Part shown: positions 7,864 through 16,389 of the stretch, one piece after another
How the letters are laid out: each line of letters opens with the position of its first letter
Numbering within the stretch: position 1 is the stretch's first letter
Source: a bacterium
Lineage (GTDB): Bacteria > Actinomycetota > Acidimicrobiia > Acidimicrobiales > Bin134
Assembly: GCA_026705465.1 (NCBI GenBank)
Contig: JAPPAP010000025.1
Location: forward strand, 186,001-250,000
Length of the DNA: 64,000 nt
Direction of reading: 5' to 3'
The notes under the pieces: generated by a model
Seen by the model: the letters and a program-made list of their open reading frames with translations, nothing else
Databases searched by the model: none
What the model was told of the DNA's origin: nothing
Program-made: the position numbers and the translations under genes

Positions 7864-9339
7864 ATGAAGAAATCACTGCTGTACAAGCTCCTCGCGCTTT
7901 TAGCCGCGCTGACGTTGGTTGTCGCCGCCTGCGGCAACGACGACGATGACGCTCCGGCCCAAGATGCTGCTCCCGCCCCGGCTGAAGAGCCGGCTGAGGA
8001 GCCGATGGACGACGACGACCACGAGCACGAGGACGACGACGACCACGACCACGAGCACGAGGACGACGACGACCACGAACACGACGAGGAGCCGATGGAC
8101 GACGCCGAGCCGATGGACGACGCCGAGCCCATGGACGATGAGGAGATGGCGACTTCTCGGACGTGGGGTGCCTTCACCTACGAGATCGACTTCGAGCCCT
8201 CTACCCGAGGTGTCACCGATGACACGGTACGTCTCGGCGCCTTGTATCAAGCAGTGCAGTTTTCTGGCTATGAGGTCGGCATCAAGGCACGCCTCGAGCG
8301 AGCCAACCGCGACGGCGAGTTGCCCGGTGGGCGCAGCATTGAGCTGGTCCAAATTATTGACGACAACAGCGATCCGCAGGCCAACTTCGACGGCGCCCGC
8401 AGTCTGGTGGAAAACGATGAGGTGTTTGGGATCATCTCCACTTCGGCCCTGTTGCTGCCCCAGACCACGGACTACCTGGCCGAGAATCAGGTGCCGTTCA
8501 CCGGCTGGGGATTCATGCCCGGCTTCTGTGCTCCCAACGACTGGGGCTTCGGCTTCAACGGCTGTCTGAGCGGCTTCGCCTTCGGCGTCGAGGGCGCCGA
8601 TCCACTGGTTTCGGTTCAGAACATCTGGTACGACTACTTCGGCACCGAGGACATCATCGTCGGCATATTCAACAGCGATGATGACGCCGGGCGTGGTGGA
8701 CACGCACTGTACGAGGACCTGTGGGCCGGCAAGCTGGCGTTCAACGACTTCGTTCCCACGGAGAGCGCGGGCGGCATCACCGATCCCACCCGGTTTATCA
8801 ATACCGTGCTGGAAACCAATCCCGATCTCGTGATCGCCTCCACCGACTTCCCCGGAGCCATCACCCTCAAGGCGTCCATCGCCGCCTCCGGTTATGAAGG
8901 CCCGGTGGCTGACTACCTGACCTACGTGCCCGGACTGCCCCAGATGAGTCCCGACCTGGGCCAGGCGCTCGAGGGCGGGTTTGCCGTCACCCAGGTGCCC
9001 CCCGTTGAGGCTTCATCGCAGCCGGCCATCCAGCAGCTATTGGCCGACTTCGATGCGATAGAGGCCGATCCCGGTTTCGGCGCTTTGGTTGGCTACTGGT
9101 CGGCCGATCTGATGGTGCAGATGATCGCTGCGGCTGGCGAGGATCTAAACACCGCCAGCTTCTACCAAGCGGTCAACATCGACGGCTTCGAGGCCACCCA
9201 GCTTGCTGGAGGAGTCGGGGCGCAGAGGTATCCGGCCGACCACGTCGTTGCCCCCGACTGCACCGGAATGGTGCAGGTGGTAGACGGCTTCTACGAGGTT
9301 GCCCACGAGTTCGTTTGCTACGGCGATCCCAACCGGTAA
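7864..9339 (+). CDS. Branched-chain-type ABC substrate-binding lipoprotein with His/Asp-rich linker
   Basis: This 491-residue exported protein starts at ATG 7864, preceded by CGGAGGGGG. The signal peptide KKSLLYKLLALLAALTLV ends in a lipobox with Cys23 (VVAAC), so it is a lipoprotein. Residues about 25-95 are a low-complexity linker of Ala/Pro/Glu, then Asp/His/Glu blocks with seven histidines, then three EPMDD units. From about residue 100 the type I periplasmic-binding fold of LivJ/LivK-like proteins follows (VTDDTVRLGALYQ; later YWSADLMVQMI). It sits directly downstream of the LivHMF fusion and is its expected partner. The linker is unusual and could bind metal, but this is untested. Confidence 0.9.
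   Translation: MKKSLLYKLLALLAALTLVVAACGNDDDDAPAQDAAPAPAEEPAEEPMDDDDHEHEDDDDHDHEHEDDDDHEHDEEPMDDAEPMDDAEPMDDEEMATSRTWGAFTYEIDFEPSTRGVTDDTVRLGALYQAVQFSGYEVGIKARLERANRDGELPGGRSIELVQIIDDNSDPQANFDGARSLVENDEVFGIISTSALLLPQTTDYLAENQVPFTGWGFMPGFCAPNDWGFGFNGCLSGFAFGVEGADPLVSVQNIWYDYFGTEDIIVGIFNSDDDAGRGGHALYEDLWAGKLAFNDFVPTESAGGITDPTRFINTVLETNPDLVIASTDFPGAITLKASIAASGYEGPVADYLTYVPGLPQMSPDLGQALEGGFAVTQVPPVEASSQPAIQQLLADFDAIEADPGFGALVGYWSADLMVQMIAAAGEDLNTASFYQAVNIDGFEATQLAGGVGAQRYPADHVVAPDCTGMVQVVDGFYEVAHEFVCYGDPNR
7999..8145 (+). repeat. In-frame tandem repeat encoding Asp/His/Glu and EPMDD units
   Basis: Short GAC/CAC/GAG codon repeats (three related DDDD-H-E-H blocks) are followed by three copies of a GAGCCGATGGACGAC-type unit. 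Repeats of this kind expand and contract by slippage, so the length may vary between strains. Confidence 0.8.
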
Positions 9340-9363
9340 ACCAACTGAACTAATAGCGACTGT

Positions 9364-9408
9364 GCCGGGCCCGATCAGCTGCCCCACCGGCGGCAGGTCG
9401 GGTCCGGC
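9364..9408 (+). terminator. Strong hairpin after the binding-protein gene
   Basis: GCCGGGCCCGA (9364-9374) pairs with TCGGGTCCGGC (9398-9408) through one G-U pair. An inner CTGCC/GGCAG stem lies at 9379-9383 and 9392-9396. There is no T-run. It lies 25 bp after the stop, so it is a terminator or a 3'-end stabiliser. Confidence 0.55.
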
Positions 9409-9423
9409 CGCGTCTGAGCGCTG

Positions 9424-10581
9424 ATGACCAAGGGGCCGCTCGACGGCATCCGGGTGGTGGACCTCACCCGGATCTTCTCCGGTCCCATTTGCGGACGGGT
9501 GCTGGCCGATTTGGGCGCCGATGTGATCAAGATCGAGCCCCCCGCTGGCGACCTCACCCGGCCGGTCCCCCCGGTGGACGACGACGGCATCGGTCCCACC
9601 TTCAGCCACATGAACGCGGGCAAGCGCAACATCTGCGTTGACCTCAAAGCCGACGGCGGCCCCGGGGTGGTGGCCGCGCTGGCCGACCGGGCCGATGTGC
9701 TGCTGGAGAACTACCGCTCCGGCGTGATGGCTCGCTACGGACTGTCGTATGAGGAGCTGTCGGCTCGCAACCCCCGGCTGGTGTTCTGCTCGATCACCGG
9801 GTTCGGCCAGACCGGTCCGTGGTCGGACCGCAAAACCCATGCCCCGCTGATGCACGCTGAAGCCGGCACCATCGAGTTGGCCGCTCGCCTTCGGGGGGCC
9901 GAGCCGCTCCAGGAGATCCACCAGCACGGCGACCTGTACGCCGGGTTCTTGTCGGTATCGGCGGTGCTGGCCGCCCTCTACCAACGCGAGCACACTGGTG
10001 CCGGGCAGCATCTCGACATCGCCATGGCCGAGACCCTCATCTACGCTAACGACCAGGCGGGCAACGACCTGTCGGGCTATGACGGCCCTCGGGAGTTCGA
10101 CACCTGGAACTACGCCGTGGTCCACACCGCCGATGGCCAGGCGGTATCGCTGGTCGGGAACCCCCAGCGCCTGCTGCCCCGGTGGGTGGATGCCCTCGGC
10201 GGTGACCCGACTGCCTGCCCTGAGAATCCCACCCACGAGGAGGCTGTCACGATATTGCAGGAGTTGGCCTGCGGCTTCGCCACCCATGCCGATTTGGCCG
10301 CAGCCGTCGAGGGTCTGCGCCTGCCCGCGGCCCGCATCGGTTCGGTGGCCGAGCTGGCCGCCACCGACTGGGCTCAAGACCGGGGTCTGGTCGCTGAGAT
10401 CCGTCCCGGTATCCCGGTGCCGGCCAAGCCCTTCGCCATGAGCGACGCCACCGTCGGAGTCACCCCCCGAACCGCCCGCCTCGGCGAGGACACCCGATCC
10501 ATCCTGGCCGACGACCTTGGGAAGAACGACGAGGAGATCGACAAGCTGATCGCCCAAGGCACCGTCCAAACCCCCGACTAG
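9424..10581 (+). CDS. CaiB/BaiF family CoA-transferase (class III)
   Basis: This 385-residue protein starts at ATG 9424 (MTKGPLDGIRVVDLTRIFSGP), the standard opening of class III CoA-transferases. It has GADVIKIEPPAGD and LLENYRSGVMARYGL, and the expected catalytic aspartate within QHGDLYAG near residue 170. These enzymes move CoA from one acyl group to another in the cytosol as an interlocked dimer. The next gene is an acyl-CoA ligase, so the pair offers two routes to activate an acid. No clear -10 box or Shine-Dalgarno precedes the start. The start follows closely on the hairpin at 9364-9408. Confidence 0.9.
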   Translation: MTKGPLDGIRVVDLTRIFSGPICGRVLADLGADVIKIEPPAGDLTRPVPPVDDDGIGPTFSHMNAGKRNICVDLKADGGPGVVAALADRADVLLENYRSGVMARYGLSYEELSARNPRLVFCSITGFGQTGPWSDRKTHAPLMHAEAGTIELAARLRGAEPLQEIHQHGDLYAGFLSVSAVLAALYQREHTGAGQHLDIAMAETLIYANDQAGNDLSGYDGPREFDTWNYAVVHTADGQAVSLVGNPQRLLPRWVDALGGDPTACPENPTHEEAVTILQELACGFATHADLAAAVEGLRLPAARIGSVAELAATDWAQDRGLVAEIRPGIPVPAKPFAMSDATVGVTPRTARLGEDTRSILADDLGKNDEEIDKLIAQGTVQTPD

Positions 10582-10614
10582 CTGGCCAACTCCGTTGCGT
10601 CGAAAGCAGTGAAT

Positions 10615-10620
10615 TAGGGT
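10615..10620 (+). promoter_or_regulatory. -10 box TAGGGT, leaderless start
   Basis: TAGGGT ends seven bases before ATG 10628, matching the leaderless pattern and supporting that start for the acyl-CoA ligase. Confidence 0.55.
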
Positions 10621-10627
10621 CGCAGCC

Positions 10628-12205
10628 ATGTCCGACGCTTCGTGGAGCACCATCTGCGAGTTGGTTGACGACGCTGCCCAGCGGTTTCCCGAGATGGAGG
10701 CGCTGGTGGACGGCGATGTGCGCTGGACCTTTCCCGAGCTGCGCGACCACATTAGGGCCTCGGCCCGGGCCCTGATGGCCTCGGGCATCGAGCCTGGTGA
10801 TCGGGTGGCGGTTTGGGCTCCCAACATCTGGGAGTGGGTGGTGGCCGGCCTGGGTGTCCATCTGGCCGGCGGTGTGCTGGTGCCGGTGAACACCCGATTC
10901 AAGGGCCGCGAGGCCGACTTCATTCTCCAGAAGTCGGGGGCCCGCATTCTGTTCACCGTCACCGACTTCTTGGACACCGACTATGTGGCTCTGCTGCGAG
11001 CCGCCGACGGCGGCTCCGGTCTCGACGAGATCGTGGTGCTGCGAGGGGCCGCGCCTGAGGGCACGACAGAGTTTGCCCAGTTCTTGGACCGGGCCGAGCA
11101 GGTGTCCGAAGCGGATGGCGACGTCCGGGCGGCTTCGGTGAAAGGCGACGACTTGTGCCACATCATGTTCACCTCGGGCACCACCGGCCTGCCCAAGGGG
11201 GCCATGCTCATCCACTCCGCCATCTGCCGGGGCTTCCAAACGTGGTGCGAGGTGATCGGCCTGCGGGCTGGCGACCGCTATCTGATCGTCAACCCCTACT
11301 TCCATGCTTTCGGCCTCAACTCAGGCATCCTGGCCTGTCTCATGACGGGAGCCACCAATATCCCCCACGCGGTATTCGACGTCCCGTCGGTAATGGCTCG
11401 GGTGCCCGAAGAGCGCATCACCATGCTCCCCGGACCTCCGGCCATCTATCAGACCATCCTCAACCACCCCGACCTGGACAGCTTCGACATGTCCACCCTG
11501 CGTTTGGCGGTGACCGGGGCGGCGGTCATCCCAGTGGAGATGATCCTTCAGATGCGGGCTCGACTGGGATTCGAGACCATCGTCACCGGCTATGGCCTCA
11601 CCGAGGGATCGGGCATCGCCACCATGTGCCGCCATGACGACGATCCCGAGACCATCGCCAACACCTCGGGTCGGGCCATTCCCGACGTCGAGGTGCAGAT
11701 CGTGGACGATGACGGCAGCGAAGTGCCACGGGGCGAGCCCGGCGAGATCGTGGTCCGGGGCTACAACGTGATGCAGGGCTACTTGGACGACCCCGAGCAG
11801 ACCTCGGAGACCATCGATGCCGACGGCTGGCTCCACACCGGCGACATCGGGGTGATGGACGAACAGGGCAACATCGACATCACCGACCGCAAGAAGGACA
11901 TGTTCATCGTGGGCGGGTTCAACGCCTATCCCGCCGAGATCGAGAACATCATGCTGGCCCATCCCCAAATCGGACAGGTGGCGGTGATCGGGATGCCCGA
12001 CGACCGACTGGGCGAGGTGGCGGTGGCCACCGTGGTGCCCGCTCCCGGCGTCGAGCTCTCCGAGGCGGAGGTCATTGCCTGGTGCCGCGACCAAATGGCC
12101 AACTACAAGGTGCCCCGCCGGGTGCGATTTACCGATGCCCTGCCCCTGAACGCATCCGGCAAGGTGCTGAAGTACGTGCTCCGCGAGCAGGCAGCCGCGG
12201 AGTGA
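10628..12205 (+). CDS. AMP-forming acyl-CoA synthetase (FadD3-like)
   Basis: This 525-residue ANL-superfamily enzyme activates a carboxylic acid with ATP and joins it to CoA. The P-loop-like motif FTSGTTGLPKGAM lies near residues 180-192, YGLTEGSG near 320, GWLHTGDIG near 402, and the C-terminal catalytic lysine region NASGKVLKYVLR near the end. The motif DRKKDMFIVGGFNAYPAEIE marks the hinge. It resembles FadD3-type ligases of steroid/aromatic breakdown in actinobacteria, but the true substrate cannot be assigned. It has its own leaderless promoter, so it need not depend on the CoA-transferase gene upstream. Confidence 0.92.
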   Translation: MSDASWSTICELVDDAAQRFPEMEALVDGDVRWTFPELRDHIRASARALMASGIEPGDRVAVWAPNIWEWVVAGLGVHLAGGVLVPVNTRFKGREADFILQKSGARILFTVTDFLDTDYVALLRAADGGSGLDEIVVLRGAAPEGTTEFAQFLDRAEQVSEADGDVRAASVKGDDLCHIMFTSGTTGLPKGAMLIHSAICRGFQTWCEVIGLRAGDRYLIVNPYFHAFGLNSGILACLMTGATNIPHAVFDVPSVMARVPEERITMLPGPPAIYQTILNHPDLDSFDMSTLRLAVTGAAVIPVEMILQMRARLGFETIVTGYGLTEGSGIATMCRHDDDPETIANTSGRAIPDVEVQIVDDDGSEVPRGEPGEIVVRGYNVMQGYLDDPEQTSETIDADGWLHTGDIGVMDEQGNIDITDRKKDMFIVGGFNAYPAEIENIMLAHPQIGQVAVIGMPDDRLGEVAVATVVPAPGVELSEAEVIAWCRDQMANYKVPRRVRFTDALPLNASGKVLKYVLREQAAAE

Positions 12206-12245
12206 CTGCTGTTATAGCCCCTGACACTGCAATCATCGGCGTGTC

Positions 12246-13025
12246 ATGAACAACTCTCGGTGGGGGCCAGTCGGCGTCGGAGTGGCTACCGGCTTCTTGT
12301 CCGGGCTCTTCGGGGTGGGCGGGGGGATCCTCATGGTTCCCTGCCTGGTGCTGTTGCTGGGCATGGAGCAGCGTCGAGCCCACGGCACTTCGCTGGGGGC
12401 CATGGTGCTCATCTCTGCTTCGGCGCTCGGTGGGTTCCTGCTGGAGGGCTCAGTGGCTTGGGCCCCTGGTTTACTGATCTTCGCTGGGTCCGCAGTGGGG
12501 GTTACCGTTGGCACTTCGCTGCTCAATCATCTTCCCATCCGATCGCTTCGCATCGGATTCGCCCTGCTGCTTCTGGTCACTGCGGCTCGGTTCTTGGCTG
12601 CGGCCCCCGACACCGACGGCCACAGCGATATCACGGTGGCTCTGGCCTTTGCCTATGTGGCCTGCGGTCTGGCTACCGGGCTGCTGTCCGGAACCATGGG
12701 GGTGGGCGGAGGTGTGATCATGATCCCGGCCATGATCTTGCTGTTCGGTTTCTTGGATGCCACCGCCAAGGGCACCTCATTGCTGGTGATTCTTCCCACC
12801 TCCATCATCGGCACCCTGCGGAATCGTCGATCCGGCAATATCGATCCCAATACGGCGCTGGCCGTTGGCGGATCCGGGGTGGCCTCAGCATTCGTGGGTG
12901 CCCTGGGCGCCAGTGCTCTCAGTCCCCGGCTGTCGGGCATCCTGTTTGCCATCCTGCTGATTGCCAGCGCGGCGCAGATGCTGCGCCACGCCAACGACCC
13001 CTCGCCACCGAGCGAAGCGGTTTGA
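12246..13025 (+). CDS. TauE/SafE family membrane exporter
   Basis: This 259-residue integral membrane protein starts at ATG 12246. It shows the internal duplication typical of TauE/SafE (DUF81) proteins: GFLSGLFGVGGGILMVPCLVLL near residue 15 and GLLSGTMGVGGGVIMIPAMILL near residue 145. Each is followed by an A.GTSL motif (AHGTSLGAM, AKGTSLLVI). About eight membrane segments are expected. Characterised members export sulfite, sulfoacetate or related anions. It follows the acyl-CoA ligase by 40 bp, so it could export a by-product of that pathway, but nothing in the sequence names the ion. Confidence 0.88.
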   Translation: MNNSRWGPVGVGVATGFLSGLFGVGGGILMVPCLVLLLGMEQRRAHGTSLGAMVLISASALGGFLLEGSVAWAPGLLIFAGSAVGVTVGTSLLNHLPIRSLRIGFALLLLVTAARFLAAAPDTDGHSDITVALAFAYVACGLATGLLSGTMGVGGGVIMIPAMILLFGFLDATAKGTSLLVILPTSIIGTLRNRRSGNIDPNTALAVGGSGVASAFVGALGASALSPRLSGILFAILLIASAAQMLRHANDPSPPSEAV

Positions 13026-13095
13026 CCGGCCACTGGTGGTCCGTCCCCAAGTTTTTTGGAATACACAGCGGGGGAACAGGATAGAGTGTGGATAG

Positions 13096-13368
13096 ATGAG
13101 CGACACCCAGATTGTGTGGCTGAACACCGAGACCGCGGCGAAGCGGCTGGGAATCACCACGAGAACGCTGTACCGGTTCATCAATGAGGGGGGGCTGCCC
13201 GCCTATCGGATGGGACGGGTGATCCGCGTCAAGCAAGCTGACGTGGATGAATTCATCGAGCACAGCCGCATCGAGCCCGGCACGCTTGGCCATCTCTACC
13301 CCGATCCTGTTCCCGCCGGCAGCGCCGGTGAGGAGGGTGATGACGGCGACGCAGACGCTGACTCCTGA
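13096..13368 (+). CDS. Small HTH (excisionase/MerR-type helix_turn_helix_17) DNA-binding protein
   Basis: This 90-residue protein starts at ATG 13096. The text VWLNTETAAKRLGITTRTLYRFINEGGLPAYRMGRVIRVKQADVDEFIE is the winged-helix fold of excisionase-type DNA-binding proteins, with the recognition helix in TTRTLYRFI. The C-terminal 25 residues are acidic. The stop codon directly abuts the phoH start, so it is coupled to phoH. A TAGAGT box lies eight bases before the ATG. It is likely a small regulator, possibly of its own operon. No integrase is near, so a true excisionase role is unlikely. Confidence 0.8.
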   Translation: MSDTQIVWLNTETAAKRLGITTRTLYRFINEGGLPAYRMGRVIRVKQADVDEFIEHSRIEPGTLGHLYPDPVPAGSAGEEGDDGDADADS

Positions 13369-14316
13369 ATGACCACCGCAGCGCCGGTCACCATAGACAT
13401 CCCGCGAAATGGGCTCATGGCGGCCCTTCTGGGTGAGCGCGATCAACACCTTCGCCAAATCGAGCAATCGTTTCCCGATGCCGACATCTTCGTGCGGGGC
13501 AACCGGATCACTGTGTCGGGCCGAAGCGCCGACCGGGTGGCTGGCCTCTTCGATGAGATGGTCCTGCTCTTGCAGGGTGGACACCAGCTCGACTCCCGGA
13601 CGCTGGATCGGGCGATCCAGATGGTGGAGGCTGACGAGAGCCCTTCGGGGGTGATGGACACCGACGTGCTGCGGTCGGGTCGAGGACGGGTGATCCGACC
13701 CCAATCTGCCGGACAGCGCCGTTACGTCGATGCCATGCGGGGCAACATCATCACGTTCAGCATTGGCCCGGCCGGTACCGGGAAAAGCTGGCTGGCGGTG
13801 GCCATGGCGGTTCGAGAGTTGAAGGCCCACACCGTAGAGCGCATCATTCTGACCCGGCCAGCGGTGGAGGCAGGAGAGCGGCTGGGGTTCTTGCCTGGTG
13901 ACATGATCGCCAAAGTCGATCCCTATCTGCGTCCGCTCTATGACGCCCTCTATGACATGCTCGACACCGAAGAAGTGCAGTCGCTGGTCGATCGGGGGGT
14001 CATTGAGATTGCTCCTCTGGCCTTTATGCGGGGCCGGACGCTCAACGACAGCTTTATCATTCTGGACGAGGCCCAGAACACCACCCCCGAGCAGATGAAG
14101 ATGTTCTTGACCAGAATCGGGTTCGGCTCCAAGGCAGTGGTCACCGGCGACGTGACCCAGGTGGACGTCGACCGCGGCCGCAGCGGGCTGGATTCCCTCG
14201 AAAAGATCTTGGGGGGAATCGACGGCTTGTCGTTCGTCCACCTCAGTTCCCGCGACGTTGTCCGCCACCGCATTGTGGCCGACATCGTGAACGCCTACGA
14301 GCAGGCCCAGCAGTGA
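13369..14316 (+). CDS. phoH: PhoH-like ATPase
   Basis: This 315-residue protein starts at ATG 13369, immediately after the preceding stop. It has an N-terminal KH-like region (IFVRGNRITVSG near residue 40) and the P-loop ATPase core: Walker A FSIGPAGTGKSWLAVAMAV near 125-143 and Walker B SFIILDEAQNTTPEQMKMFLTR near 225. PhoH family proteins are cytosolic nucleoside triphosphatases linked to RNA metabolism. Adjacency to ybeY is strongly conserved and points to a joint role in rRNA processing or ribosome quality control. The stop overlaps the ybeY start. Confidence 0.95.
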   Translation: MTTAAPVTIDIPRNGLMAALLGERDQHLRQIEQSFPDADIFVRGNRITVSGRSADRVAGLFDEMVLLLQGGHQLDSRTLDRAIQMVEADESPSGVMDTDVLRSGRGRVIRPQSAGQRRYVDAMRGNIITFSIGPAGTGKSWLAVAMAVRELKAHTVERIILTRPAVEAGERLGFLPGDMIAKVDPYLRPLYDALYDMLDTEEVQSLVDRGVIEIAPLAFMRGRTLNDSFIILDEAQNTTPEQMKMFLTRIGFGSKAVVTGDVTQVDVDRGRSGLDSLEKILGGIDGLSFVHLSSRDVVRHRIVADIVNAYEQAQQ

Positions 14317-14813
14317 TGGCTGACGGCGACGGAGTTCCCAAACCCGCCGGCTCTGGCATTGATCGAGAGGTGGTCGTGGTGTCCGACCGCCAACAAGATC
14401 TTCTTGTGGTCCAAGACCGCTGGGCCGGGCTGCTTCGCCGGGTGCTCGCTGAGGAGCGGGTGGACGTCCCCTGGGAGGCGGGCCTGTCGTTCGTGGCTGT
14501 CGACGAGATGGCGGCGCTCAATGCCGCCCACCGGGGTATCGACCGGCCCACCGATGTGTTGGCCTTCGGCGCGGACGACGGCCACGCCCCCCGAGCAGAC
14601 GATGAGCCCCGGCTGGTGGGCGACGTGGTGATCTGCCCCTCGGTGGCCGCGTCCAATGCTGAGGCCCACGGCAAGACCCTCGACGATGAATTGGCCCTGC
14701 TTGTGGTGCACGGCACCCTGCACCTGCTGGGCTATGACCACATCAACGACTCCGACGCCGAGCTGATGGAGGGTCGGGAGCAAGAGTTGCTGACGTCGGC
14801 AGAGTGGCGATGA
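14316..14813 (+). CDS. ybeY: YbeY endoribonuclease (16S rRNA maturation)
   Basis: This 165-residue protein starts at ATG 14316, which overlaps the phoH stop by one base. A GTG one codon earlier is the alternative. The zinc-binding signature of YbeY is present as HGTLHLLGYDH near residues 130-140, with three histidines. It is preceded by NAAHRGIDRPTDVLAFGADD, the usual RxxxxPTDVLSFP-type region. YbeY trims the 3' end of 16S rRNA and takes part in late 30S quality control. The stop overlaps the start of the next gene (ATGA), so translation is coupled. Confidence 0.95.
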   Translation: MADGDGVPKPAGSGIDREVVVVSDRQQDLLVVQDRWAGLLRRVLAEERVDVPWEAGLSFVAVDEMAALNAAHRGIDRPTDVLAFGADDGHAPRADDEPRLVGDVVICPSVAASNAEAHGKTLDDELALLVVHGTLHLLGYDHINDSDAELMEGREQELLTSAEWR

Positions 14814-15655
14814 GCGTCCTCGGCCGGTTCGGGCTGCTGGGGCGGCTATTGCGGGCCAGCTGGCGCCGGGAGGCGCCGCAGGTGTCAGAGGAAGAGCTGC
14901 TGGCCATGGCTGAGGCGGCCGAGGCGTCCGACGCCATCGAACCCGAAGAGCGGGAGCTGATCGGCCAGATCATCGAGTTCGGCGACACCGTGGCCCGAGA
15001 GGTGATGGTGCCCCGCACCGACATGGTGGCCATGAACGACCGGCACACGGTTGAGGAGGCCATTGCCATCGTCATCGAACACGGCTACAGCCGGGTGCCC
15101 GTGTATGGCGAAGGGATCGACGACGTTGTAGGCGTGGTCCACGCCAAAGATCTGATGCGGGCCGAGAGGGAGGAGGGCCCCGGTTCCCGGGCCGCAGTCG
15201 TGGCCCGAACCCCTCACTTCGTGCCCGAGACCAAGCGCATCTCCTTGTTGTTGCGGGAGATGCAGGCGGAGAAGTTCCACATCGCCATCGTGGTGGACGA
15301 GTACGGCGGAACAGCGGGCGTGGTCACGCTGGAAGACCTCATTGAAGAGCTGGTGGGCGAGATCGTCGACGAGTTCGATGTGGAGGAGCCCATGATCGAG
15401 CGGCTGGCACCCGGAACGGTGCGGGTGAACGGTCGGGTGCCCATCGACGAGCTGAGCGAGGTGCTGGGTGCGCCGCTGCCCAACGGCGACTGGGACACCG
15501 TGGGCGGCTTGATCTTCAACACCTTGGGCCATGTGCCCGACGAGGGGGAAACGCTGGTTATGGAGGGCTGGGAGCTACTGGTGGAGCGGGTTACCGGTCG
15601 GCGCATCGCCCGAGTGATCGTGAAGCCGGTTTCCCAGGCGGCATCTGACGGGTAA
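14810..15655 (+). CDS. CorC/HlyC-family protein with paired CBS domains
   Basis: This 281-residue protein starts at ATG 14810, overlapping the ybeY stop. Residues about 50-190 hold a tandem CBS pair (EVMVPRTDMVAMND...GYSRVPVYGEGIDDVVGVVHAKDL; FHIAIVVDEYGGTAGVVTLEDLIEELVGEI). Residues about 200-280 are the CorC_HlyC C-terminal domain. The DUF21 membrane domain of CNNM/CorB exporters is absent, so this is the short cytosolic form (CorC-like). Proteins of this type have been linked to magnesium/cobalt resistance. The phoH-ybeY-corC order is widely conserved. Confidence 0.92.
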   Translation: MSVLGRFGLLGRLLRASWRREAPQVSEEELLAMAEAAEASDAIEPEERELIGQIIEFGDTVAREVMVPRTDMVAMNDRHTVEEAIAIVIEHGYSRVPVYGEGIDDVVGVVHAKDLMRAEREEGPGSRAAVVARTPHFVPETKRISLLLREMQAEKFHIAIVVDEYGGTAGVVTLEDLIEELVGEIVDEFDVEEPMIERLAPGTVRVNGRVPIDELSEVLGAPLPNGDWDTVGGLIFNTLGHVPDEGETLVMEGWELLVERVTGRRIARVIVKPVSQAASDG

Positions 15656-15692
15656 CGCGGTTCTTTAGTCCGTTCATTCTTGGAGCAGTGGC

Positions 15693-16304
15693 GTGGGCAA
15701 AGTGAGCTTGACCGAGGCCAGCCGCGTTCTGAGTGATTCCTCCGAGGTGATGGCCGGACTGGTGAGCCGGTTCGGACCGCCTCGGTTGGGACCAAAGCCC
15801 GCTGTAGGGGAGCGGTTCGAGGTGCTGAGCCGGGAGATCGCCTACCAGCAGCTGGCAGGCAAGGCAGCCGGGGCGATTTGGGGCCGAGTACGGGGCCAAG
15901 TGCCGGAGTGGGCGCCTGGTGAAGTGCTGGCGCTGGGCAAGGAGCCGCTACGAGCGGCTGGGCTGTCGGGGGCCAAGACCCGGGCCATGCTCGACTTGGC
16001 CGCCCACTGCGAACAGGGCTCGCTCGACTTGGCCAAGCTGGGTCGGTTGTCCGACCAGGAGGTGATCGATCAGCTCAGTCAGGTCTGGGGTATCGGCACT
16101 TGGACTGCCCACATGTTCTTGATCTTCTCCCTGCGTCGCCTGGATGTGTGGCCGGTGGGAGATTTCGGAGTGCGCAAGGGGTACGGCCTGGCCCACAACT
16201 GGACCCAGCCCCCCACCGCTGGCGAACTGGAACCGCTGGGCGACCAGTTCCGTCCCTACCGCAGCGTTGCCGCCTGGTACTGCTGGCGAGCCACCGAGAT
16301 CTGA
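15693..16304 (+). CDS. HhH-GPD DNA-3-methyladenine glycosylase (AlkA-like)
   Basis: This 203-residue protein starts at GTG 15693, with TGGAG about eight bases upstream. It has the helix-hairpin-helix and catalytic aspartate of the HhH-GPD superfamily in LSQVWGIGTWTAHMFLIFSL and WPVGDFGVRKG near residues 130-160. The N-terminal RFEVLSREIAYQQLAGKAA segment matches AlkA/MagIII-type glycosylases. It should remove alkylated purines from DNA to start base-excision repair. It is shorter than E. coli AlkA because the N-terminal TBP-like domain is missing, which is common in actinobacterial versions. Confidence 0.88.
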   Translation: MGKVSLTEASRVLSDSSEVMAGLVSRFGPPRLGPKPAVGERFEVLSREIAYQQLAGKAAGAIWGRVRGQVPEWAPGEVLALGKEPLRAAGLSGAKTRAMLDLAAHCEQGSLDLAKLGRLSDQEVIDQLSQVWGIGTWTAHMFLIFSLRRLDVWPVGDFGVRKGYGLAHNWTQPPTAGELEPLGDQFRPYRSVAAWYCWRATEI

Positions 16305-16389
16305 TGCCTCCAGCCGCCATTATCAAGGTCCACGGCGGCTTGGCCCAGGCTCCCGGCTGAGGACGCCTGACGCCAGACTGAACGAGTTG

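Noticed and set aside
9145-10977. A 610-codon minus-strand frame opposite the CoA-transferase
   Set aside because: The plus strand encodes a clear CaiB/BaiF protein and acyl-CoA ligase. The minus frame has no homology that I can recognise.
13026-13095. Possible phage attachment or integrase context for the excisionase-like HTH gene
   Set aside because: No integrase, tRNA end or direct repeat is nearby, and the gene is tightly coupled to phoH.
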